From Enterobacter ludwigii (GTDB lineage: Bacteria; Pseudomonadota; Gammaproteobacteria; Enterobacterales; Enterobacteriaceae), in assembly GCA_900068845.1 (NCBI GenBank), contig CEFQ01000010.1:24051-88050 (forward strand): a stretch of 64,000 bases of DNA. Reading direction: 5' to 3'. Of this stretch, positions 49,436 to 61,393 are shown piece by piece. The notes beneath the pieces were generated by a model. It searched no databases. It saw only the letters and a list, made by a program, of their open reading frames with translations, and had not been told where the DNA came from. Every line of letters starts with the position of its first letter. Positions within the stretch are counted from its first letter, which is position 1. The translations under genes and the position numbers were made by a program.

Positions 49436-49466
49436 ATCTGTTTTCTACCCAAACAGGAGAAAGCAG

Positions 49467-50198
49467 ATGAGCAGACTGGAAAACAAAGTGGCGGTGGTAC
49501 TGGGCGGCGCAAAGGGAATAGGTCTGGCAATTAGCCAGCGTTTTGCCCGCGAAGGAGCGACAACCTGGTTTACCTCGCGCCGTGACGAAGAGTTACAGGC
49601 CGCCAGCCGCAGCATCACGGGCAACGCGCACCCGCTGCGTGCCGATGTGAGCCAGCAGAGTGAACTGACGCGCATTATTGAGACGATTACGCGCGAATCC
49701 GGGCAGCTGGATGTGTTGGTGATCAATGCTGGGATGGCGCAGTACGCCACCATTGATGAGATCAGCGCAGAGCATTTTGATAGCATCTTCGGCCTCAATG
49801 TACGCTCGCCGGTATTTGCCCTGCAGGCGGCGTTGCCGCTGCTGAAGCCTGGCGCCAGCGTGGTGCTGATAGGGTCAATTGCGGATGTGATTGGCACCCA
49901 AGGTTACGGCGTTTACAGCGCCAGTAAAGCCGCGCTGCGATCTTTTGCGCGTACCTGGACGCGTGAGCTCTCCGCGCGTGGCATCCGTGTTAACGTGGTG
50001 GCTCCCGGCCCGATTGATACCGATATGATGCAGGCGGCGTCTGAAGAGGTGCGCACCGGAATAACCAGCACCATCCCACTCAGCAGAATGGGCAAACCCG
50101 AAGAAGTGGCCAACGTCGCGCTGTTCCTCGCCAGCGATGAAAGCAGTTACATTGCGGGCGCAGAAATCTGTGTGGATGGCGGTTTGACGCAAGTGTGA
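49467..50198 (+). CDS. Short-chain dehydrogenase/reductase
   Basis: 243 residues from ATG 49467 (AGGAGA upstream). Rossmann fold with the glycine-rich LGGAKGIGLAISQRF, NAG in VLVINAGMAQYA, catalytic Ser in LIGSIADV and YGVYSASK. The Gly-rich loop followed by TSRRDEE suggests preference for NADP(H). Substrate unknown. The divergent HxlR regulator probably controls it in response to an electrophile. Confidence 0.92.
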   Translation: MSRLENKVAVVLGGAKGIGLAISQRFAREGATTWFTSRRDEELQAASRSITGNAHPLRADVSQQSELTRIIETITRESGQLDVLVINAGMAQYATIDEISAEHFDSIFGLNVRSPVFALQAALPLLKPGASVVLIGSIADVIGTQGYGVYSASKAALRSFARTWTRELSARGIRVNVVAPGPIDTDMMQAASEEVRTGITSTIPLSRMGKPEEVANVALFLASDESSYIAGAEICVDGGLTQV

Positions 50199-50210
50199 GG
50201 CGTGTTTACG

Positions 50211-50233
50211 GCCATCTCAGGATGGCTGTTTTT
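50211..50233 (+). terminator. Terminator after the short-chain dehydrogenase gene
   Basis: GCCATC-TCAG-GATGGC stem-loop followed by TGTTTTTGCTTT. Confidence 0.75.
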
Positions 50234-50239
50234 GCTTTA

Positions 50240-50887
50240 TCAGGCGAAATACCAGGCGGGGAGGATGGCGATCAAATTGTTCAGCGTATGCAGGAAAATC
50301 GGCAGCGCCAGGCTGTTACTGCGCAGACGCGCATAGCACAGCAGCAGTGAAAACAGCGTCAACGCCACCAGCGTTTCCCAATGCACATATTGAGTATGCA
50401 TGGCGGCGAACAGCAGGGAAGTGAGGAGCATGCAGGCAAAACGGCTTCCTGGAGCCCACAGTAGAAAACCTTGCAGTAGAAATCCGCGAAACAGCACTTC
50501 TTCAAAAACGGGCGCCAACAAGACCGCCGTGAGCAACAGAATCAGCATCGAGCTGCGTCCCTGCTGAGATTGCGCAATCAGCCAGCCTTCCGGTTGCAGA
50601 AACTGCGTCTGCGCCACCATCAAAGCAAACAGCAAACCGATAAACAGCAACGTCTGCATCGGATGAACAAACCCCAATGGAATATCGTTACGACGTTGGC
50701 AATAAAAACGGTATAGCGGATAGATCACCGCAAATTCAACCAGACAAAGCACAGGCATCAGCAAGCCGTTGGTACGCAGCATCCCGTAATTGGGAAACAG
50801 CGTAACCAGCATGGTCACAAGGTAATAGACCACAAAGCTACCCACGTAAAACAGCGTTAACGTAACTTTGTCGGATTGGGTGTCCAT
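50240..50887 (-). CDS. CPBP-family intramembrane metalloprotease
   Basis: 215 residues from ATG 50887; longer upstream starts give an unlikely N terminus. Six or more hydrophobic segments. CPBP (CAAX-like/Abi) motifs in order: EEVLFRG (glutamate pair and Arg), FAAMHTQY and IFLHTLNN with the later His and Asn. Bacterial members process membrane or bacteriocin-related peptides, but the substrate here is unknown. Convergent with the dehydrogenase gene. Confidence 0.85.
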   Translation of the reverse strand: MDTQSDKVTLTLFYVGSFVVYYLVTMLVTLFPNYGMLRTNGLLMPVLCLVEFAVIYPLYRFYCQRRNDIPLGFVHPMQTLLFIGLLFALMVAQTQFLQPEGWLIAQSQQGRSSMLILLLTAVLLAPVFEEVLFRGFLLQGFLLWAPGSRFACMLLTSLLFAAMHTQYVHWETLVALTLFSLLLCYARLRSNSLALPIFLHTLNNLIAILPAWYFA

Positions 50888-50992
50888 AGGCGACTCAGCG
50901 AGCAGAGGAGAGCGCATAGTAGCAACGGCGATCATTGCTGTCGAGGTGGCGTGATGCACATTTGCACTGCTCAAATATTCCACCATAAAAAC

Positions 50993-51019
50993 TAAATCTG
51001 CGGCAGTCTGCGCCGATAA
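50993..51019 (+). promoter_or_regulatory. Sigma28 (FliA) promoter of the GGDEF-EAL gene
   Basis: TAAATCTG, 11-base spacer, exact GCCGATAA. It lies 87 bp upstream of the start codon and matches two other FliA-type promoters in this window. Confidence 0.75.
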
Positions 51020-51105
51020 CCAATCAAACCCTTAAAGGGTGGCGATGGGCGACCAGCGCGACATCATTTACCTCTTTTGCTGTCTGTATTTTGCGAGCAT
51101 TGCGC

Positions 51106-53694
51106 ATGAATTCTCAGTATCAACGACACGCGGCGTCACCCGCTCAGCCCAACATGGAAGCGCTCACGGTGCAGGTAACGCGGCGTAGCTTGCGCACTTT
51201 AACGTCGCTACTGTTCGGTGTTCTCCTCCTGTCCGTGGTAATGGTGCTGGTTATCGCTCATCAACAAAACAGCGATTCAATAGAGCAGGACGCTAACCTA
51301 ATGCGTCAGGCGTGGCAGCAGCAGCAGCAAGAGATGATTGTTGATGCGCGTGACTACGCCAACTGGGGCGAAGGCTGGAAAAACCTGCATCTTACGGTAA
51401 ACAAAGTCTGGGCCTGGGATGAAGAGAACTTCGGGCCGGGGCTCTACAAGGAGTATCACTACGACGGCGTCTTTGTTGTCGATGGTGCAGGAAAAACACG
51501 CTATGCGGTAATCAATGGCCAATTATCCAACGCGTCGCTAGAGAGTTGGTTAGGTGCTCAAAGCACCTTGCTGCTGCAGGAGGCGCGAACGCTGCATGAT
51601 GCGATGGCGCGCAATGTGAGGGTTGAGAACAGCCCCGCCATTGTGGTGGCCGCGCCCATTACGCCAGGCAAAGTACCTGATTTACCGACTATTCCCGGTC
51701 CTGAGTCGGTGATGGTGTTCGTCAATATCTTCAGCACCGATAAACTACAGGCGCTGGGAAATTCACTCAATGTGCTGGACCCGCACCTCGCCAGCAATGC
51801 GGATGAGGCTCAGTATGAGCCGCGTCTGGTGGAACCGGTGGTGCAAGGTGAGCCGCTAGTGATTCGCTGGCGGCCAAAAGATCCCGGCTTTGGCGTAATC
51901 TGGATGATGATGCCGCTACTGCTTTTCACCGCGCTGGCAGTTGCGCTGGTCACGCGCCGTGTCGTGCGGCACGCGCTGCATAATGCGGTGATCTCCGATC
52001 GTCGCTTTGAAATGTTAATCGTTAGCCAAAGCGAACTGACCCATAGCGAAGAGCGTTTTCGCGACCTGGCTGAGGCCGCCTCAGACTGGATTTGGGAAAT
52101 TGACGAAAAAGGGCGTCTCTGCTATCTCTCGTCGCGCTTTGCGGCGGTTACCGGTCATCAGGTGAAAAACTGGTTAGGTCGTTCACTCGATCAACTGCTG
52201 AGTCATCCTAGTCATTCGCTGGTTTCATGGCTAATGCATCAGGATGAAAAGGTGCAACACGTGCCGCTGCGTTGCCAGTTTATGTCAGCGAATGGCGAGC
52301 GGCGTATCGGACAATTAATGGCAAAAGCCATTCTCCGCAATGGCCTGTGCGCAGGTTTTCGCGGCACGGTATCGGATATCACTCATGAAGTGGACGCTGA
52401 GGCACGCATTCAGTTCTTATCACGCCACGATATGTTGACTGGGCTGGCGAATCGGGTGCAGCTACAGGAATATTTGACCGCCTATCTGGAAAGCGTCAGT
52501 GAAGAGGATCCGCTGTTTGTGATCAGTTTCGATCTCGATCAGTTTAAACCGATCAACGATACCTGGGGCCACTCAGTGGGGGATGAGGTGTTGAATGCGA
52601 TCTCCCAGCGCCTGAAAAGTCTGCTGGCACCGAATGAGCTGGCGGCGCGACTTGGCGGCGATGCCTTTATTCTCCTGTTGCGCGAAAGCACCCGCGCGGG
52701 GGTGGAGTATCGCTGCCGTGCGCTGCAACGTATGGTGCAACAACCCATCATCAGCGGTTCGCATCAGATCAACTTGACCGCCAGCATGGGAATCGTCTCG
52801 GCACCACAAGATGCGACCCAACCCGAAGCGCTACTACGCCTGGCAGATATTGCGCTGAGTCAGGCACGCAGTGCCGGGCGCAATCAATGGATGTGGTATT
52901 CCACGGACATGGCGAATCACTTGCAGTCGAAACGCGACATGGTACAGGCAATAGAAGAAGCGCTGAAAAATAAAGCTTTTACACTGCACTATCAGCCGCG
53001 CTATCAGCTGCAGAGCGGTAAACTAGCGGGGGCAGAAGCGCTGATTCGCTGGCAAGTGGCGCCGGATCAATGGATCACGCCCGATCGTTTCATTCCGTTG
53101 GCGGAGGAGAAGGGCTTGATCACGGCGATCAGCGATTGGGTACTGATGCGCGCCTGTCTTGATGCCTTCAATTGGGGTGATCAACGCTATGTTTCGGTCA
53201 ATATCTCACCGGTTGAGTTCCGCACCCATGATCTGGTGCAGCGCGTGGCGCATGCGCTGCACGTCAGCGGGCTGCCAGCCACGCGTCTCGAGCTGGAAAT
53301 TACCGAAAACGTCACCTTTGAACATCCCGACCGCGCGTTAGAGATCATGCAAGGCCTGCGTGCGCTCGGCGTGCGGCTGACGGTGGATGATTTTGGTACC
53401 GGCTATGCGGCGCTCGGCTATCTGAAAACCTTCCCGTTTAACGGCTTGAAAATTGATCGTTCATGGATGAAGGAGTTTCCGGAATCGCAGCAGGCACAAT
53501 CGGTGGTGGCAGGGATTGTCGGTTTGGCGCGCGCGTTTGCGCTAACGATTACCGCGGAAGGGATTGAAACCGATGCGCAGTTAGAAGCGCTCAAGGGGCT
53601 CTCTTGCGAAGAAGGGCAGGGATATTTTCTGGGCCGACCAATGCCATTAGCCGCATTTAATGCCCGGCTCAAGGAAGAAGTTTTAATACAATAA
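51106..53694 (+). CDS. Membrane c-di-GMP phosphodiesterase (CHASE4-PAS-degenerate GGDEF-EAL)
   Basis: 862 residues from ATG 51106. Two transmembrane helices (about 32-52 and 265-285) enclose a CHASE4-like periplasmic sensor (VDARDYANWGEGW). Then PAS (about 320-420), GGDEF (about 440-600) and EAL (about 620-860). The GGDEF signature is degenerate, GGDAF at 517-521, so cyclase activity is unlikely. The EAL domain keeps EAL at 644-646 (EALIRW), NISPVEF, LEITEN, DDFGTGYA and the late EGIET, so it should hydrolyse c-di-GMP. A FliA-type promoter suggests it lowers c-di-GMP when flagella are built, like E. coli PdeH. Confidence 0.9.
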   Translation: MNSQYQRHAASPAQPNMEALTVQVTRRSLRTLTSLLFGVLLLSVVMVLVIAHQQNSDSIEQDANLMRQAWQQQQQEMIVDARDYANWGEGWKNLHLTVNKVWAWDEENFGPGLYKEYHYDGVFVVDGAGKTRYAVINGQLSNASLESWLGAQSTLLLQEARTLHDAMARNVRVENSPAIVVAAPITPGKVPDLPTIPGPESVMVFVNIFSTDKLQALGNSLNVLDPHLASNADEAQYEPRLVEPVVQGEPLVIRWRPKDPGFGVIWMMMPLLLFTALAVALVTRRVVRHALHNAVISDRRFEMLIVSQSELTHSEERFRDLAEAASDWIWEIDEKGRLCYLSSRFAAVTGHQVKNWLGRSLDQLLSHPSHSLVSWLMHQDEKVQHVPLRCQFMSANGERRIGQLMAKAILRNGLCAGFRGTVSDITHEVDAEARIQFLSRHDMLTGLANRVQLQEYLTAYLESVSEEDPLFVISFDLDQFKPINDTWGHSVGDEVLNAISQRLKSLLAPNELAARLGGDAFILLLRESTRAGVEYRCRALQRMVQQPIISGSHQINLTASMGIVSAPQDATQPEALLRLADIALSQARSAGRNQWMWYSTDMANHLQSKRDMVQAIEEALKNKAFTLHYQPRYQLQSGKLAGAEALIRWQVAPDQWITPDRFIPLAEEKGLITAISDWVLMRACLDAFNWGDQRYVSVNISPVEFRTHDLVQRVAHALHVSGLPATRLELEITENVTFEHPDRALEIMQGLRALGVRLTVDDFGTGYAALGYLKTFPFNGLKIDRSWMKEFPESQQAQSVVAGIVGLARAFALTITAEGIETDAQLEALKGLSCEEGQGYFLGRPMPLAAFNARLKEEVLIQ

Positions 53695-53704
53695 TGTCTC
53701 ACAT

Positions 53705-53775
53705 CGTAGCGGCGCAATGTATTGCGCATTGCATGTGCGCTTACGTCAAAAACGCGCGATAAATCGCGCCGCTAC
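53705..53775. repeat. REP-like palindromes, family A copy 6 (paired)
   Basis: CGTAGCGGCGCAATGTATTG and CGATAAATCGCGCCGCTAC in inverted orientation around a spacer of about 30 bp, just after the GGDEF-EAL gene. Confidence 0.85.
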
Positions 53776-53791
53776 AAAATGTGCCTTGCGA

Positions 53792-53860
53792 CTAACGCAC
53801 CCTAATGGCAACAAATGTCATAAGAGCGGCGAAGGCAACAAAAATCACCAGTTCCATCAT
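53792..53860 (-). CDS. Possible 22-residue membrane peptide
   Basis: MMELVIFVAFAALMTFVAIRVR, below the usual length limit of gene finders, with GAGGAGACA directly upstream of the tandem ATG and a short palindrome before that. The sequence is one hydrophobic helix with a basic C-terminal end (IRVR), the layout of single-span micro-proteins. The strong ribosome site is the main support. No known relative is recalled. Confidence 0.42.
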   Translation of the reverse strand: MMELVIFVAFAALMTFVAIRVR

Positions 53861-53869
53861 TGTCTCCTC

Positions 53870-53887
53870 ACTAAGAAAATTCTTAGT
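53870..53887. promoter_or_regulatory. Palindrome upstream of the 22-residue ORF
   Basis: ACTAAGAA-AA-TTCTTAGT, perfect 8-base arms with a two-base centre, located just before the ribosome site of the tiny minus-strand ORF. The spacing fits a protein operator better than an RNA hairpin. Confidence 0.45.
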
Positions 53888-54068
53888 TAATTGTAGTGCC
53901 CCGCAGATTGTTTTTTAGACAGTGCGTGCGATTAATCCTAACTTTTGAGAGGAAGATCGCGCTTTTGAACTGATTTCTGCGACCAATCTGCTGTAAAAAT
54001 TTTCGCTTCACAGTCACGCTTTGCTACTCTCAAAAACCGGTTGTCTATTTATCCAGGAGGAGAAACTT

Positions 54069-54368
54069 GTGACCCATTATGGAAAAGCGCTACTGGTAAC
54101 GGCCTTTTTTGCCCTGACTGCCTGCCAGTCCGCCAGCAAACCTGACACCAGCGCCGCAGCCAGCCACGATCCAGAAACCGATCAGTGCGGCGCATCGCAA
54201 TATCAAAACTACGTTGGTCAGCCGTTATCGGCGCTCGACAACAAACGCTTCGCAGTCCCTGTACGCGCAATCCCATGGAATTCAGCGGTAACGATGGATT
54301 TCAATTTGCGTCGGGTGAATTTCGCAGCGGATCAAAGCGGTAAGATTTCCCGGGTGTACTGCGGATAA
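54069..54368 (+). CDS. I78-family peptidase inhibitor lipoprotein
   Basis: 99 residues from GTG 54069 with AGGAGG about nine bases upstream. Lipoprotein signal ending ALTAC. After a Ser/Ala-rich linker the I78 inhibitor signature appears: CGASQYQNYVGQPLSAL, VRAIPWNSAVTMDFNLRRVNF and a final Cys (RVYCG) that would pair with the first. Such proteins inhibit serine proteases (elastase inhibitor AFLEI type) and are thought to protect the envelope. A T-tailed hairpin follows about 110 bp later. Confidence 0.85.
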   Translation: MTHYGKALLVTAFFALTACQSASKPDTSAAASHDPETDQCGASQYQNYVGQPLSALDNKRFAVPVRAIPWNSAVTMDFNLRRVNFAADQSGKISRVYCG

Positions 54369-54480
54369 CACCAAAACGACATTGCATTGTCATCTGGCTG
54401 TCACAGCATCGGGCGAGGATAGCTGCGCACTACGGAGATTTCCTCGTCACTCTCGAATATGCAATGCTCGTCTTATTTCT

Positions 54481-54503
54481 TCCCGCCCTGGCGGGAATTT
54501 TTT
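54481..54503 (+). terminator. Terminator after the I78 inhibitor gene
   Basis: TCCCGC-CCTG-GCGGGA stem-loop followed by a seven-T run. Confidence 0.8.
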
Positions 54504-54539
54504 TATCTCTTGGTCCGCAGGGCTGATTGAGGAGTGATG

Positions 54540-54857
54540 ATGAGAACGCGCAAAAAGTTACTGCTGTTAACCCTGTTGTTGAGCCCGCTGGCGCACGCCT
54601 CGAGCGAAGCCGCATGGCAACAAAACGACAAAAATATGCAGCAAAGCTGTCTAAAGGCCAGCGGCCTTAAGACAGTGAAAGTGGTGGGTAAGCCGATTCA
54701 GTATGACGACAGCGTGGGCTTTGATGCGCTGCTGCTGGAAGGTCGCTACCCGCAAAAGCATATGAAGAATCAGGTCGGACGCGAACTGTGTTTGTACCAG
54801 CGTCAGAGCGGCAAGGCCTTCGTTAGCGAAGCCGACCATCTGCGTGCGGTGAAATAA
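54540..54857 (+). CDS. Hypothetical periplasmic protein
   Basis: 105 residues from ATG 54540, five bases after GAGGAG; an in-frame ATG three bases earlier is possible. Signal peptide KKLLLLTLLLSPLAHASS with cleavage near residue 20. The mature part has two Cys (MQQSCLKASGL, GRELCLYQRQ) likely to form a disulphide, and the phrase KVVGKPIQYDDSVGFDALLLEGRYPQ. No membrane segment. I do not recognise the family. Confidence 0.75.
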   Translation: MRTRKKLLLLTLLLSPLAHASSEAAWQQNDKNMQQSCLKASGLKTVKVVGKPIQYDDSVGFDALLLEGRYPQKHMKNQVGRELCLYQRQSGKAFVSEADHLRAVK

Positions 54858-54869
54858 TCCCGAGGGTCG

Positions 54870-55121
54870 CTATTTCTGCGGCCCCGATTCCAGCAATTTT
54901 GCCAGCAGCGTGCGATAGCTTTGCAACTGCTGTTCGTCCCCTTCAAATTCCAGTTTGTCGATCACACGAGCAATAATCGCTTTGCTGGTGGTAGGCTGTC
55001 CGTCATCCATTAGTTCGCGCATGATCGCCGCCAGTACATCGCTCTCATGCGGTGCATGCCAGGCTGGGCTATTAAAGTAGTCGGTAATGGCCCGACTGGC
55101 GCTGTTTGGCTGGGTTCTCAT
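54870..55121 (-). CDS. YcgZ-like connector protein (YmgB family)
   Basis: 83 residues from ATG 55121, with GGAGGT five bases upstream. AITDYFNSPAWHAPHESD and the following ILKDG/SK-type helices (MRELMDDGQPTTSKAIIARVIDKLE, SYRTLLAKLLE) resemble E. coli YcgZ, part of the ycgZ-ymgA-ariR group that acts on biofilm through RcsC/RcsD. It is convergent with the hypothetical periplasmic gene, 12 bp between stops. It is the second YmgB-family candidate in this window. Confidence 0.68.
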   Translation of the reverse strand: MRTQPNSASRAITDYFNSPAWHAPHESDVLAAIMRELMDDGQPTTSKAIIARVIDKLEFEGDEQQLQSYRTLLAKLLESGPQK

Positions 55122-55501
55122 AGCTGACCTCCGCAGAGACAACGATGCCCACCGACGGATAAGGTCAGCGTGGGGAAATAGGAATTAATCATGCGAACTG
55201 TCCAGAACGGGCAGCGCGTCGCCAGTGATAACTGGTGGTTTTTTAAACATAGTTGCGGTGTGGAATATTGTCAGTAACGAGTAGACATATTTTTTCACGT
55301 TTGCAGGTCATTGCGATGCGCTTATCTTGCGGCAGGCATTGTTTCCGCACATAAAGACACTAAAAAACGGCCTTCTGACATGATTTGCTGTGAGCAGAAT
55401 CACGCTCGACAGCGTAAAACTGCGTTTTTTAGCTGATGCCATGTTTTGCCGTCCGGTAATGTTACGAGGTTGTTAGACTAAACCTTCGTTTCATTCTTCT
55501 G
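55122..55501. other. 380-bp gap between the YcgZ-like gene and mdtG
   Basis: Contains a plus-strand hairpin CCAGT-GATA-ACTGG (55222-55235) with a six-T run, so some short plus-strand transcript ends here. A 28-codon frame (55191-55277, AGGA upstream) runs through the hairpin and could be a leader peptide, but support is thin. No known RNA is recognised. Confidence 0.4.
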
Positions 55502-59846
<4,345 letters not shown>

Positions 59847-59851
59847 TCATT

Positions 59852-59872
59852 CATTGTAATGCGCTCACATTG
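59852..59872 (-). promoter_or_regulatory. lac-operator-like site upstream of lacZ
   Basis: Minus strand TGTGAGCGCATTACA agrees with the centre of E. coli lacO1 (TGTGAGCGGATAACA) at 13 of 15 positions and 16 of 21 over the full site. It also resembles a CRP site (TGTGA-N6-TACAA) more weakly. Placed 15-35 bp before the start codon it would act as a block on initiation or elongation. Confidence 0.6.
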
Positions 59873-60089
59873 CGTGAAAATGCAGCGCCTGTAAAGCGGT
59901 CAACGGCGATATTGTGCGGCGGCTGGCAGCCTTTTATGGAACCTGTGTGATGCTTTTGCCGCTTTAGTGCCAGAAAATTGTTAAGCGTGGTGAGCAAAGA
60001 TGAATAGCGCCGGGTTGCGGAGAATTCTGTATTGTCGCGCCCGATGCGGCCTCATACACTCAGCCCGATTTCACCATTCCGAGGTAATT

Positions 60090-60236
60090 ATGGTCCGTAT
60101 TATTAAATTCGCTGCTGTTGCGGCATTAATCACCGCGCTGAGCGGTTGTATCTTCCCACCTCCGGGCGGCGGCTGGGGCGGGGGGCATGGACATGGTGGC
60201 GGTGGTCCGGGACGTGGATTTATGGGGCCTGGTTAA
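60090..60236 (+). CDS. Small Gly/Pro-rich lipoprotein
   Basis: 48 residues from ATG 60090, GAGG five bases upstream. Lipoprotein signal ending ALSGC, then a 29-residue tail that is mainly Gly, Pro and His (CIFPPPGGGWGGGHGHGGGG). The His/Gly tail may bind metal, but this is inference. A palindrome CGCGCTGCAGCGCG with a T-rich tail at 60340-60365 may end the transcript. Family not recognised. Confidence 0.68.
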   Translation: MVRIIKFAAVAALITALSGCIFPPPGGGWGGGHGHGGGGPGRGFMGPG

Positions 60237-60266
60237 TTCGCGCCAGCGTTAATTAATTTAATCAGC

Positions 60267-60307
60267 GAAACGTTTCAATAATAGATTGGGTATCAGTGAA
60301 ACGTTTC
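60267..60307. promoter_or_regulatory. Twin GAAACGTTTC operators upstream of iraP
   Basis: Two perfect 10-bp palindromes GAAACGTTTC at 60267-60276 and 60298-60307, 31 bp centre to centre (three helical turns), each extended by GC on its outer side. The central CG palindrome is typical of LacI/GalR-family operators. They lie about 140 bp before iraP. Confidence 0.6.
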
Positions 60308-60445
60308 GCTATTAGAGATTGAATTTTCACTTCTTTTTTCGCGCTGCAGCGCGTCTTTATTTTTTCTAAAAACGCTGAAAATGTGTTGTTGTTTTATTAT
60401 GCACAATGCTAACGTCTGTTTTTCTTCTCTCATTGAGCTTGTCGC

Positions 60446-60700
60446 ATGAAAAACCTGATTGCGGAACTCCTTCTAAAGCTGGCTGAAAAAGAAGAAGAGT
60501 CTAAAGAATTAGTGGTTCAGGTTGAGGCGCTGGAGATCGTGTTAACCGCGATGCTGCGCAAACTGAATACTGAACAATTCCACGATGTTGAGGCCGCTAT
60601 TAAAGTCGCCATGCCGCCCGTTGCGCCCGCTGCTGAAACGCCTGATACCACTATGCTGCGTAATTACGTAGAGAAGTTGCTGCATCATCCCCGCGTATAA
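60446..60700 (+). CDS. iraP: Anti-adaptor IraP (RpoS stabiliser)
   Basis: 84 residues (E. coli 86). The N-terminal [20 protein letters not shown] and the following [16 protein letters not shown] helix match E. coli IraP closely; it ends [14 protein letters not shown] coiled-coil protein that binds the adaptor RssB and so protects sigma S from ClpXP, induced by phosphate starvation in E. coli. Followed by psiF; in E. coli phoA lies between these two. No close ribosome site is evident, as GAGC is at -9. Confidence 0.93.
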   Translation: MKNLIAELLLKLAEKEEESKELVVQVEALEIVLTAMLRKLNTEQFHDVEAAIKVAMPPVAPAAETPDTTMLRNYVEKLLHHPRV

Positions 60701-60801
60701 GGGCTATCGCCTGTTTTGCAGGAAAAGGTCATTATCGATTTCTCGTATTTGCTTATTCCGTGCCATGCTTAATGGGCAATAATGCTATGGAGAATCCGGT
60801 A

Positions 60802-61104
60802 ATGAAATCGTGTCTTTTGGCAATAATGGCAGCAGGCTTGCTGATTGCAGGCGGAGCGAGTGCGGCAGAAAAAACCGCGCAGCAGGAAAAAATGACGATG
60901 TGTAACCAGAGCGCAGGGACACAAAATCTGAAAGGTGATGCGCGTAAAAGCTTTATGAGTGACTGTCTGAAAAAAGACAGCAAAATGGGCAGTATGACGC
61001 CGCAACAAATGAAGATGAAAACCTGTAACGCTGATGCAGGCGATAAAAAGCTCACTGGCGATGCCCGTAAAACGTTTATGAGTTCGTGCCTGAAGAAAAG
61101 CTGA
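60802..61104 (+). CDS. psiF: Phosphate-starvation-inducible protein PsiF
   Basis: 100 residues from ATG 60802 (GGAG 11 bases upstream). Signal peptide to about residue 23 (GGASA/AEK). Two tandem repeats of the pattern MT-x-C-N-x(n)-LKGDARK-x-FMS-x-CLKK, each with two Cys, as in E. coli PsiF. Periplasmic; function unknown. No Pho box was seen in the 100-bp gap from iraP. Confidence 0.92.
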   Translation: MKSCLLAIMAAGLLIAGGASAAEKTAQQEKMTMCNQSAGTQNLKGDARKSFMSDCLKKDSKMGSMTPQQMKMKTCNADAGDKKLTGDARKTFMSSCLKKS

Positions 61105-61162
61105 TTTAATTAACGGCTAATATTGTCGTCGTTTTAAATCAATCATGCGGGAAAAGTAATCG

Positions 61163-61192
61163 GGGTTCATGTTTATCGTGAACCCTTTTTTT
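61163..61192 (+). terminator. Rho-independent terminator after psiF
   Basis: GGGTTCA/TGAACCC stem, nine-base loop, seven-T run. Confidence 0.92.
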
Positions 61193-61393
61193 ATTGGTGT
61201 AAGCTGCAGCGCTGTAATATTCACATTTACTTATCACGTCAGATGAAAAACTCATATCAGGATCCTCATCACAAAACTGCGCCCATAATGCTGCCAGGAT
61301 GCTTTAGTCCTAAATTATGACTAATTATTTTAATCGCTCAATCCCCGCGAAGCCAGACCGTTCGTTGGGCAGCCTTTACCCGTGGAGACTGCT

